Below, piece after piece: positions 1 to 6,577 of a stretch of DNA of 6,667 nucleotides (position 1 is the first letter of the stretch; every line of letters begins with the position of its first letter). The notes beneath the pieces were generated by a model. It searched no databases. It saw only the letters and a list, made by a program, of their open reading frames with translations, and was not told the origin of the DNA. Where the stretch lies: assembly GCA_040905925.1 (NCBI GenBank), contig JBBDQO010000060.1, positions 1-6,667 of the forward strand, in the 5' to 3' direction. A program made the translations under genes and the position numbers. The DNA comes from JALYNX01 sp040905925 (GTDB lineage: Bacteria; Actinomycetota; Acidimicrobiia; Spongiisociales; ZC4RG35).

Positions 1-1193
<1,193 letters not shown>

Positions 1194-1210
1194 GAGAGAC
1201 CAATCCGTAG

Positions 1211-1245
1211 GGAACGGGGGCCTATCAGGGCCCCCGTTCCTCTTA
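1211..1245 (+). terminator. Intrinsic terminator of groEL
   Basis: A perfect 12-bp stem (GGAACGGGGGCC at 1211-1222, paired with GGCCCCCGTTCC at 1229-1240) has a 6-nt loop and is followed by TCTTA, a short T-rich tail. It starts 17 bp after the groEL stop codon. The first repeat copy of the nuclease cassette begins within this tail at 1242. Confidence 0.88.
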
Positions 1246-1275
1246 CCTGAGGTACGCGGCGCCGCATATGGCGCT
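1242..1275 (+). repeat. Palindromic inverted repeat, copy A (left of nuclease gene)
   Basis: Copy A begins CTTACCTGAGGTAC (1242-1255), then GGCGCC (1258-1263), ATATG (1266-1270) and GGCG. Copy B has the same order of blocks on the opposite strand at 2250-2283. About 30 of 36 alignment columns agree, and the first 14 bp are identical. Copy A also folds on itself: GCGCC (1259-1263) pairs with GGCGC (1270-1274) across a 6-nt loop. It overlaps the tail of the groEL terminator on the left and reaches the stop codon of the nuclease gene (1274-1276) on the right. Confidence 0.8.
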
Positions 1276-2191
1276 AGACCGACAAAGAAGCCTCGAGAAT
1301 ACGGCGAATCGAAACAACCACGTACTCAGGTCTGCGGGTGATGTCCTTCCACGTGAATCTGAGGATCCTCCAGCCTGCCAACTGGGCAAGATTGTCCCGC
1401 TCACGATCCGCCTGAAATGTGTACTCGTCCCCATGCCACTCTCGGCTGTCCCCTTCGATCACCACTTTCGAATCTGGGTAGGCGAGATCCACCCGGCCAT
1501 TCACATGCTTGAGCCAAGGTGGGCGATGTTGCACGTTCGGCTCAGGGAGACCGCTAAGACGTATCACCTCGAGTAGCCGGGACTCCAAGTCGCTCTCGGG
1601 ACTGCCTGATGACCCGAGCCGCGGCTCCAGAGCCCGACGCAAACGGACGACTCCGGGCTTTCCCTTCCTTCCCAACTCATCAAGGACTTGACTCATCTGC
1701 TCAAAGCTGGCCAGACCTCTCGCGGCAAACCGATCAACTGCCCGCCCGAGCTGCGTTAAGGACAGGACCGCGGCGAGGTCGATTGCTGTGCGGCTCGGGG
1801 CCGTTGTCGGCAGTGAGCCGACCATGGTCAAATCGTGTTCGCGGATATCCGTGAGCTGATGGACCACGACGTCGGGAAAGAGGTGGGTTCGTCGATGCGG
1901 CACCGATACAACCAACCTGGGGCCGGCGACCGGCACACCGTGGAGCCGTGCGGCCGCCTGGTGTGAAACCACTGCACCCAACCCTCGTGTGGCCGCGGCG
2001 AGGGTAGATGCCTCGGCCTCGAACACCCCGGGAAGGGCGTATACCCCTGGTGCGATCCTGATAAGGACGCCCTCTTCTATCCGCCGGTCCAACGTGCGCC
2101 CCGGCATGCCAAGGGCCAGAGCTTCACGTCTGGTGATGACGCCGTCGTTCGCGATGGCATGGGCGATCACGCCTCTTGTCGTTGCGCTCAT
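1274..2191 (-). CDS. AbiEi-like winged-helix plus DUF559 (Vsr-like) endonuclease-domain protein
   Basis: This 305-residue protein has two domains. Residues ~1-55 (DGVITRREALALGMPGRTL..GVLIRIAPGVYALPG) match the AbiEi-type N-terminal winged helix that binds DNA in type IV antitoxins. Residues ~200-300 are a DUF559 domain of the PD-(D/E)XK/Vsr-like nuclease fold: Asp235 in GRVDLAYP, Glu246 and Asp248 in VVIEGDS, His253, then RERDN (264-268) and LAGWRILRFTWKDI (271-284). All expected active-site-type residues are present, so the domain could be catalytic, although the substrate is unknown. These proteins are common and multi-copy in Actinomycetota, and no function is established. No AbiEii-type nucleotidyltransferase lies beside it, so it is not a toxin-antitoxin pair here. 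The ATG start has no good Shine-Dalgarno. The gene lies 83 bp downstream of the LLM gene on the same strand and is flanked by inverted repeats. By eye its 3' part is less GC-rich than its neighbours. Confidence 0.88.
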   Translation of the reverse strand: MSATTRGVIAHAIANDGVITRREALALGMPGRTLDRRIEEGVLIRIAPGVYALPGVFEAEASTLAAATRGLGAVVSHQAAARLHGVPVAGPRLVVSVPHRRTHLFPDVVVHQLTDIREHDLTMVGSLPTTAPSRTAIDLAAVLSLTQLGRAVDRFAARGLASFEQMSQVLDELGRKGKPGVVRLRRALEPRLGSSGSPESDLESRLLEVIRLSGLPEPNVQHRPPWLKHVNGRVDLAYPDSKVVIEGDSREWHGDEYTFQADRERDNLAQLAGWRILRFTWKDITRRPEYVVVSIRRILEASLSV

Positions 2192-2249
2192 GTCCCGAAC
2201 ATGCCGTCAGACAGTTCAGGATGGAAGGCCTTAGCTTCCTTGCTGACCC

Positions 2250-2283
2250 ACCGCCACATATGGCGCCAGGTACCTCAGGTAAG
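2250..2283 (-). repeat. Palindromic inverted repeat, copy B (right of nuclease gene)
   Basis: Read on the minus strand from 2283, this copy runs CTTACCTGAGGTAC, CT, GGCGCC, ATATG, T, GGCG, the inverted counterpart of copy A. It contains its own hairpin (CGCCA at 2252-2256 with TGGCG at 2261-2265) and the 8-bp palindrome AGGTACCT (2268-2275). The last two sense codons and the TGA stop of the LLM gene (2275-2277) lie inside it. It could also serve as a weak transcription stop for that gene. Confidence 0.8.
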
Positions 2284-3120
2284 CCCAACCGCGGCCGCGA
2301 GCTCGTCCAAATTGGGGATGATGACGTCTGCGCCGGCAGGCGGAAGGGAGAAGACCGCCCGGTCAACCCCGGCCTCGGCCAGGAGGTCGAGGGATTCCAC
2401 CTGGGCGGCATAGGCGGTGATCTCGAACGAGGACGGATCCCGACCTGCATCTTCCAGCGCCTGACGCACCAGGACCGCTCGATCCACGACATTCATTCGG
2501 GTGGCCAACGGCATCCACCCGTCACAGAACTCCACTATGTCTTCGACGGTGCGAGGCCCGGCGTCGGCACCCATGATGATTGGAGGATGGGGCCTCTGAA
2601 TCGGCTTGGGCCATGCCCACGAGGGCTCGAGCGAGAGGAGCTCCCCCTGAAACGCCGAGCCCTCCTCGGTCCAGAGCGCTTTCATGATCTTGATCTTCTC
2701 TCTGAGGAGCGCTCTCCGTTTCGAGTACGGCGTGCCGTGTTGCGCCATCTCCTCCTGGTTCCACCCATACCCAATCCCAAACAGGACCCTGCCCCCTGAC
2801 AGGTGATCGAGGGTGGCCACCTCCTTGGCGGTCCAGATCGGATCTCGTTGCGCGACCAAGGTGATTCCCGTGCCCAGCTTCAGCTTCTCGGTGGCTGCCG
2901 CCGCATAGGCGAGGGCAGTGAACTGGTCGAGCGTGTGCCAGTAGTGGTCGGGGAGAGGTAGTGCTCCTTCCTGGCCACCCCAGGGTGTTCGACGGGACAC
3001 CGGGATGTGAGAATGCTCGGGGAACCAGAGCGAGTCGAACCCGCGGGCCTCGACCTCCCGGGCCAGATCGTCGGGGCGAATTGCCGTATCGGTGGCGAAC
3101 ATGAAGACTCCGAATTCCAT
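2275..3120 (-). CDS. LLM-class F420-dependent oxidoreductase, Rv2161c-like family
   Basis: This is a 281-residue luciferase-like monooxygenase (TIM-barrel) protein. The resemblance is to the actinobacterial Rv2161c-type F420 family, whose members are presumed to transfer hydride or oxidise using F420 or a flavin; the substrate is unknown. Visible landmarks are the first barrel strand MEFGVFMFA (1-9), then ARGFDSLWFPEHSHIP (25-40), a Trp/Gly-rich insert, EKLKLGTGI (78-86), the barrel strand and loop GGRVLFGIGYGWNQEEMAQHG (109-129), PHPPIIMGA (177-185) and a C-terminal LDELAAAV helix. The length is typical and no truncation is seen. The ATG at 3120 is needed to include the first barrel strand. 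Its start overlaps the start of the divergent methyltransferase gene on CCATGG. The final codons and stop fall in inverted-repeat copy B, so the original C-terminus may have been altered slightly. Confidence 0.93.
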   Translation of the reverse strand: MEFGVFMFATDTAIRPDDLAREVEARGFDSLWFPEHSHIPVSRRTPWGGQEGALPLPDHYWHTLDQFTALAYAAAATEKLKLGTGITLVAQRDPIWTAKEVATLDHLSGGRVLFGIGYGWNQEEMAQHGTPYSKRRALLREKIKIMKALWTEEGSAFQGELLSLEPSWAWPKPIQRPHPPIIMGADAGPRTVEDIVEFCDGWMPLATRMNVVDRAVLVRQALEDAGRDPSSFEITAYAAQVESLDLLAEAGVDRAVFSLPPAGADVIIPNLDELAAAVGLT

Positions 3121-4177
3121 GGACCTGACCGTACCGGTGTTGCTGAAGGATCTGATTCAGAATCGCATCTCCTCTGCGGGCCCGGTTCCCTTCGAGGTCT
3201 TCATGGAGATGGCTCTCTATCACCCCAATCTGGGCTTCTTCGCCTCCGATCAGCTTCGCTCGGAGAAAGCCGGTGACTTTCTGACCTCCCCCGAGGTGAG
3301 TGGGTTGTTCGGGGAGACGCTCGCCATCTATGTCATCCGGGAGCGCGAGCGAGTCGGCGAGCCGTTTCAGCTGGTCGAGGTTGGCGCCGGGTCGGGATCG
3401 CTACTCAGGCCACTCCTCGCGAACGTCGACGTCGATGCGATGGCTGTCGAGGCCTCTCCGGCCGCCCGGGCGGCATTGCGTGGTGTGCTTCCCGACGCCT
3501 CGATTCGAGCCGGGTTGCCTGAGCGGATTCGGGGCGTGATCCTCGCCAATGAGCTGATCGACAATCTCCCGATGGCCCTCGGCCAGCGGGTGGGGAACGC
3601 CTGGAGGGAGCGTTGGGTCGGACGCGATGACCGCGGGCTGATCTTCGTTGACGCCAACCCGAGACCGGAGGTCGAGGCCTGGCTGGAGGCATACGCCGGT
3701 CCGGTTGGCGACGGGGGTTGGGTGGAGGTGCAATTGGCGGCGACCGCCTGGCTGGCCGATGCGCTGGCCAGGTTGGAGCAGGGCTCAGTGGTGCTGATCG
3801 ATTACGGGGATACCTCGGAGAACTTGCTCCCGCGGCGTCAGGACGGGACCCTTCGCACCTATCGCGCCCATCATCTCGGACCACACCCCCTCGACGAGCC
3901 CGGTGAGACCGACATCACCGCCGATGTGAACTTCACCGCGTTGATGGCCACCGCGAAGAGGGCCGGGGCTGACGTCCGCCTGCTCCGTCAGGAGGAATTC
4001 CTCTCCGACCTGGGGCTTCGGGATCGGCTCTCGGAATCGAGGCACACCGAGCTGGCAGCGGCCCGAGCTGGTGATGAGTTGGCGCGTCTGCAAGCCAGAT
4101 CCCTCAAGATCGAGGCGGAGACCCTGCTTCATCCCCGAGGCCTTGGTGACTTCAGGGTGCTGATCGCCTCCCGATGA
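3119..4177 (+). CDS. Class I SAM-dependent methyltransferase, MidA/NDUFAF7 family (COG1565)
   Basis: The product is 352 residues from ATG 3119 and belongs to the family of mitochondrial NDUFAF7/MidA, which methylates an arginine of the complex I subunit NDUFS2; bacterial substrates are not established. Visible family landmarks are GPVPFEVFMEMALYHPNLGFF (21-41), AGDFLTSPEVSGLFGETLA (51-69), SAM motif I VEVGAGSGSLL (87-97), the acidic post-motif VEAS (110-113), ANELIDNLP (143-151), VVLIDYG (224-230), TLRTYRAHH (244-252) and ADVNFTAL (268-275). Together these span the whole family. ATG 3092 is also in frame but would overlap 29 bp of the LLM gene, and nothing upstream of the GP.PF..FM block needs it. 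No clear Shine-Dalgarno precedes either start, so GTG 3137 is also possible. The lipoprotein gene follows after 48 bp and could share the transcript. Confidence 0.93.
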   Translation: MDLTVPVLLKDLIQNRISSAGPVPFEVFMEMALYHPNLGFFASDQLRSEKAGDFLTSPEVSGLFGETLAIYVIRERERVGEPFQLVEVGAGSGSLLRPLLANVDVDAMAVEASPAARAALRGVLPDASIRAGLPERIRGVILANELIDNLPMALGQRVGNAWRERWVGRDDRGLIFVDANPRPEVEAWLEAYAGPVGDGGWVEVQLAATAWLADALARLEQGSVVLIDYGDTSENLLPRRQDGTLRTYRAHHLGPHPLDEPGETDITADVNFTALMATAKRAGADVRLLRQEEFLSDLGLRDRLSESRHTELAAARAGDELARLQARSLKIEAETLLHPRGLGDFRVLIASR

Positions 4178-4214
4178 CCGGGAACCGTCCTACGACTCCG
4201 AGCGTCCTATCTTT

Positions 4215-4219
4215 GGAGG
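4215..4219 (+). promoter_or_regulatory. Shine-Dalgarno GGAGG of the lipoprotein gene
   Basis: GGAGG ends 6 nt before ATG 4226 and only 3 nt before the in-frame GTG 4223, which decides for the ATG. Confidence 0.7.
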
Positions 4220-4225
4220 CGTGTG

Positions 4226-4720
4226 ATGAGAAAACTGGTAGCGCTGGGCGTTCTTGCGCTGTTGGCTGCGGCCTGTGGATCCGCTGAGGAACCGCTGGCA
4301 GTCCCGGCTTCCACGACGACCACTACGACCGCCGACGCTGGGACCACCACGACTTTGGAGGAGCTCATACTGCACCCTGTGCCCCGATCCGAAACCGACC
4401 TTCTGGCTCTCGCGCGAGAAGCCCGATCTGATCTGGCCGCAAGAATCGCTGTGCCCGAAGAGGAGATAGCCATCACCGGGGCGGCCGCGGTGACCTGGAA
4501 CGACGGTTCGATCGGTTGCCCCCAGCCAGGAATGTCCTACACCCAGGTCTTGGTCGAGGGGGCACGGGTGACTTTGTTGCACGATGACACCACCTACGCC
4601 TACCACCAGAGTGGCGATGGCCTCTTCCTGTGCGCAGAGCCGGCAGACGGCTCCTACGTGGTCTCCAAGGACGACTCCGGTGAGTTGGAGTTGATCCCCC
4701 CGCCCGGTTACAACGACTAG
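4226..4720 (+). CDS. Small Thr-linker lipoprotein with a conserved uncharacterised WxDGSxGCPQPGM domain
   Basis: The product is 164 residues. MRKLVALGVLALLAAAC is a lipoprotein signal peptide with the lipid-attachment Cys at 17, so the protein should be anchored on the outer face of the membrane. A low-complexity Thr-rich linker follows (residues ~29-44), a style common in Acidimicrobiia-like exported proteins. The folded part (~56-137) begins with a helix LALAREARSDLAARIAV and then carries VTWNDGSIGCPQPGMSYTQ, VEGARVTLLHDDTTYAYH and FLCAEP. Cys98 and Cys136 may form a disulfide. I recall similar W.D.S.GCPQPGM..Q...G....L....Y.YH modules in other bacterial secreted proteins, but no function is known to me. 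The start is ATG 4226, chosen from the Shine-Dalgarno spacing. The gene lies 48 bp after the methyltransferase and ends in a hairpin. Confidence 0.85.
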   Translation: MRKLVALGVLALLAAACGSAEEPLAVPASTTTTTTADAGTTTTLEELILHPVPRSETDLLALAREARSDLAARIAVPEEEIAITGAAAVTWNDGSIGCPQPGMSYTQVLVEGARVTLLHDDTTYAYHQSGDGLFLCAEPADGSYVVSKDDSGELELIPPPGYND

Positions 4721-4748
4721 AGAGGGGGCGCCAAAAGCGCCCCCTCTC
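4720..4748. terminator. Hairpin between convergent genes, likely bidirectional terminator
   Basis: A perfect 12-bp stem (GAGAGGGGGCGC at 4720-4731 with GCGCCCCCTCTC at 4737-4748) has a 5-nt CAAAA loop. The left arm starts on the last base of the lipoprotein stop codon. Neither side has a T-tract, so it may act as a weaker or U-independent terminator for both this gene and the opposing secreted-protein gene that stops at 4771. Confidence 0.7.
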
Positions 4749-4770
4749 CGTCAGTCCGAGCCGTCTGTCT

Positions 4771-5213
4771 CTAGGAGTCGACCTCCACCAGGGTGAGGCC
4801 GAAGGTGGTCGTCCCGTCCGAATGGGACACGGCTCCGAGGTAGCTGCCAGGAGAAATAGCCCCTGTCCAATCCACCACCACGGTGCCGATGGTGCCCAAG
4901 GTGGCGGTTGTCGGTGTCGCCGGATTGATCGACAGGGTCGGGGCTGCCGTCGGCACATCCCACACGGAAATGGAGTAGGCGACTTCGCCAGCCCCTGGTG
5001 CGAATGTGGTCTGCCAGCCGTTCACGTACAAGGTGTACGTGTCATTGCCGGGCAGGCTTTGCCCAGGACCGGCGCAGACTCCATGACCACGATGTAGGGA
5101 GCCTCGTTGGCGCTGATTGCGGCGGTGAAGGCCGTCGGCCCGGCACCGGCCGGGATTGATGTGGTGAGGACCGTGGCCAGGGCAGCTACGACCACGAGAA
5201 GCTTCCTTCTCAC
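4771..5213 (-). pseudogene. Small secreted beta-rich protein, split by a one-base frameshift
   Basis: Two minus-strand reading frames join into one 147-residue protein if one base is restored. The first frame (GTG 5213, stopping near 5022) gives a signal peptide MRRKLLVVVAALATVLTTSIPAGA with likely cleavage after Ala24, then ISANEAPYIVVMESAPV. The second frame gives PGQSLPGNDTYTLYVNGWQ and continues to the stop at 4771. They meet around 5062-5070, where plus-strand CAGGACC would read in frame as CAGGGACC. The restored C-terminal half (VVVDWTGAISPGSYLGAVSHSDG, then TLVEVDS) resembles the small beta-sandwich modules found at the ends of secreted subtilase-like proteins. I cannot assign a function. 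A near-consensus ribosome site precedes the start, so the gene is either recently broken or carries a base-call error in a G run. Confidence 0.7.
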
Positions 5214-5218
5214 TGACT

Positions 5219-5225
5219 CCTCCTT
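5219..5225 (-). promoter_or_regulatory. Consensus Shine-Dalgarno AAGGAGG for the GTG-started secreted gene
   Basis: On the minus strand AAGGAGG lies 5 nt before GTG 5213. This supports the GTG start and indicates that the frameshifted gene was well translated until recently. Confidence 0.75.
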
Positions 5226-5360
5226 GGGTTGTCAGGCCCCAGACGGACGGCCTCAGTAGGCGGTCCTCCCGTTACGGCGGGCACCATACACCACCGACAG
5301 CGGGGGGCGTTTCGAGTGGAAGTCGCGCTTGGAGCTATCTAAGTAGATGGCGGCCCCCGA

Positions 5361-5366
5361 TACTCT
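5361..5366 (+). promoter_or_regulatory. Possible -10 element TACTCT of htpX, suggesting a leaderless mRNA
   Basis: TACTCT fits the actinobacterial TANNNT pattern and ends 7 nt before ATG 5374, which would place transcription initiation on or next to the start codon. No convincing -35 is seen, and the GAGG at 5368-5371 is too close to the ATG to be an ideal ribosome site. Confidence 0.4.
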
Positions 5367-5373
5367 TGAGGCT

Positions 5374-6231
5374 ATGAACAACCTGAAGACGGTGGGCCTC
5401 CTGGCCTTCATGACCACCCTGTTGTGGCTGGTGGGGGCCACCCTGTTCGGCGGCGGCGGCAACGGGTTCGTGATCGGGCTGGTGATCGCCGTCGGGTTCA
5501 ACCTCGTCGCCTACTTCTTCTCGGACAAGTTGGCCTTGGCTGCCAGCCGAGCGCGCCCGATCACCGAGGAGGAGCAACCACAGGTCTACGCCATCGTGCG
5601 CCGGCTGGCCGAGCAGACCCGGATGCCGATGCCACGCATCTATATGATCGACTCACCCCAACCCAATGCCTTTGCCACCGGGAGGTCTCCCAAGAAGGCG
5701 GCGGTCGCGGTGACTGCCGGAATCCTCCAGCTTCTCAGTTTCGACGAGCTCGAAGGGGTGCTCGCTCACGAGTTGGCCCACGTCCAGAACCGGGACATCC
5801 TCATCAGCTCGATCGCGGCGATGATCGCAGCCGCCCTGACCATGCTCGCCCGGATGGCGTTCTGGTTCGGCGGTGGCGACAACCGGGAAAACCCATTGGG
5901 TGCCATCGGCGCCTTGCTCTCTCTGATCGTCGCCCCGATTGCGGCGATGCTGATTCGGCTCGCCATCTCCAGAACCAGGGAGTTTCACGCAGACGAGACC
6001 GGTGCCGAGACCACCGGACGCCCCATGGTCCTGGCCAGCGCTCTGGAGAAGATCTCCCTGGGGACAGCCCGGATCCCGATGAACGTCAACCCTGCCACCG
6101 CTCAGCTCTTCATCGACAACCCGATGAAGGCGCTGCGTGGCGGCGGTGGGATGATGCGACTACTCAGCACCCATCCACCGACCGAAGAGCGGATCGATCG
6201 GCTGACGCGGATGGCCCAAGGGATTAGGTAG
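5374..6231 (+). CDS. htpX: Membrane zinc metalloprotease HtpX (M48B family)
   Basis: The product is 285 residues from ATG 5374 (E. coli HtpX is 293). HtpX is an integral inner-membrane endoprotease that helps FtsH degrade damaged or misassembled membrane proteins, with its active site facing the cytoplasm. Membrane segments lie at ~7-27, 31-49, 143-163 and 177-197. The zinc motif HELAH is at 132-136 (VLAHELAHVQNRD), and the third ligand is Glu203 in SRTREFHADETGAE. DSPQPNAFATGR (93-104) and the C-terminal STHPPTEERI (265-274) are family signatures. I chose ATG 5374 because MNNLKT matches the usual HtpX N-terminus and a TANNNT box precedes it; ATG 5347 would add nine atypical residues (MAAPDTLEA). 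The gene diverges from the frameshifted secreted-protein gene. No strong terminator is visible behind it, and its last 23 bp are repeated downstream. Confidence 0.97.
   Translation: MNNLKTVGLLAFMTTLLWLVGATLFGGGGNGFVIGLVIAVGFNLVAYFFSDKLALAASRARPITEEEQPQVYAIVRRLAEQTRMPMPRIYMIDSPQPNAFATGRSPKKAAVAVTAGILQLLSFDELEGVLAHELAHVQNRDILISSIAAMIAAALTMLARMAFWFGGGDNRENPLGAIGALLSLIVAPIAAMLIRLAISRTREFHADETGAETTGRPMVLASALEKISLGTARIPMNVNPATAQLFIDNPMKALRGGGGMMRLLSTHPPTEERIDRLTRMAQGIR
6209..6231 (+). repeat. Direct repeat copy 1: 3' end of htpX
   Basis: The final 23 bp of htpX, containing GGCCCAAGGGATTAGGTAG and encoding the end of RMAQGIR plus the stop, recur at 6267-6289 with two C/T differences. Confidence 0.85.
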
Positions 6232-6266
6232 CCCTGCTGCGCGGCGGAAGTCGGCCGGCATTAGGA

Positions 6267-6289
6267 GGACGGCCCAAGGGATCAGGTAG
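6267..6289 (+). repeat. Direct repeat copy 2: htpX 3'-end remnant
   Basis: This copy contains GGCCCAAGGGATCAGGTAG, 21 of 23 bases identical to the htpX end and offset by 58 bp. Read in its own frame it gives RTAQGIR and a stop, as if it were the tail of a second, lost htpX-like end. The offset is not a multiple of three. Confidence 0.85.
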
Positions 6290-6292
6290 GGG

Positions 6293-6322
6293 TTGGTACT
6301 ACCAGCTCCCGATCTCTAACAT
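6293..6322 (+). promoter_or_regulatory. Possible promoter of the tRNA cluster
   Basis: TTGGTA (6293-6298) and TAACAT (6317-6322) are separated by 18 bp and resemble -35 and -10 boxes. Initiation would fall near 6329, about 40 nt before the tRNA-Tyr. The -35 matches only 4 of 6 consensus bases. Confidence 0.35.
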
Positions 6323-6367
6323 CCAACATCCCGGACCATGCGTGGTTTCAGCGTGCGGTTTCGGCTT

Positions 6368-6450
6368 GCCGGGATGCCCGAGCGGCCAAAGGGAGCAGAC
6401 TGTAAATCTGCCGGCTGACGCCTACGGAGGTTCGAATCCTTCTCCCGGCA
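6368..6450 (+). tRNA. tRNA-Tyr (anticodon GTA)
   Basis: The 83-nt cloverleaf has acceptor GCCGGGA (6368-6374) paired with TCCCGGC (6443-6449) and discriminator A6450. The anticodon stem GCAGA/TCTGC encloses CTGTAAA with GTA at 6402-6404, and the T loop is TTCGAAT (6431-6437). A long variable arm makes it a class II tRNA, as expected for bacterial tRNA-Tyr. The next bases are CCG, so the CCA tail is not encoded and must be added afterwards. Confidence 0.96.
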
Positions 6451-6476
6451 CCGGGCGCCCGGGCGTCTGACAACTC

Positions 6477-6549
6477 GCCCCCTTAGCTCAGTCGGTAGAG
6501 CGCTTCCATGGTAAGGAAGAGGTCTTCGGTTCAAATCCGGAAGGGGGCT
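6477..6549 (+). tRNA. tRNA-Thr (anticodon GGT)
   Basis: This is a 73-nt cloverleaf. Acceptor GCCCCCT (6477-6483) pairs with AGGGGGC (6542-6548) and the discriminator is T6549. The anticodon stem CTTCC/GGAAG encloses ATGGTAA with anticodon GGT, and the T loop is TTCAAAT. CCA is not encoded (CTG follows). It starts 26 bp after the tRNA-Tyr, probably in one transcript. Confidence 0.96.
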
Positions 6550-6577
6550 CTGGCGAGCGGCAGAGCTGCTGGCCAAG

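Larger units (their letters stand above)
1242..2283. mobile_element. Candidate one-gene cassette bounded by inverted repeats
   Basis: About 1042 bp lie between the outer ends of two inverted ~34-bp repeats, and the only gene inside is the AbiEi-like/DUF559 protein. Both ends sit in intergenic positions: the left one is immediately after the groEL terminator stem and the right one covers the last codons and stop of the LLM gene. No transposase is present and I see no target-site duplication (left flank ends ..TTCCT, right flank begins CCCAA). The cassette reading rests on the symmetry of the repeats and on DUF559 belonging to the Vsr-like nuclease group. The alternative is two copies of a genomic REP-like repeat that happen to flank the gene. 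Confidence 0.3.

Noticed and set aside
1274..2191. Calling the AbiEi-like gene half of a type IV toxin-antitoxin system
   Set aside because: No AbiEii nucleotidyltransferase is adjacent; the neighbours are groEL and an oxidoreductase.
2176..2799. 207-codon plus-strand frame across the LLM gene and upstream of the nuclease gene
   Set aside because: The product has no recognisable motif and lies antisense to a clear LLM oxidoreductase.
3092..3118. Starting the methyltransferase at ATG 3092
   Set aside because: It would overlap the firm LLM start region by 29 bp, there is no ribosome site, and the added residues lie upstream of the conserved family block.
2522..3223. 233-codon minus-strand frame overlapping the LLM gene
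   Set aside because: It is the same strand in another frame, with an Arg/His/Gly-rich product typical of out-of-frame high-GC coding sequence.
5347..5373. Starting htpX at ATG 5347
   Set aside because: It adds nine residues not typical of HtpX; MNNLKT at 5374 matches the family start.
6451..6476. GC-rich palindrome (CGGGCGCCCG) between tRNA-Tyr and tRNA-Thr as a terminator
   Set aside because: It is short, has no T-tract, and lies inside what looks like one tRNA transcript.
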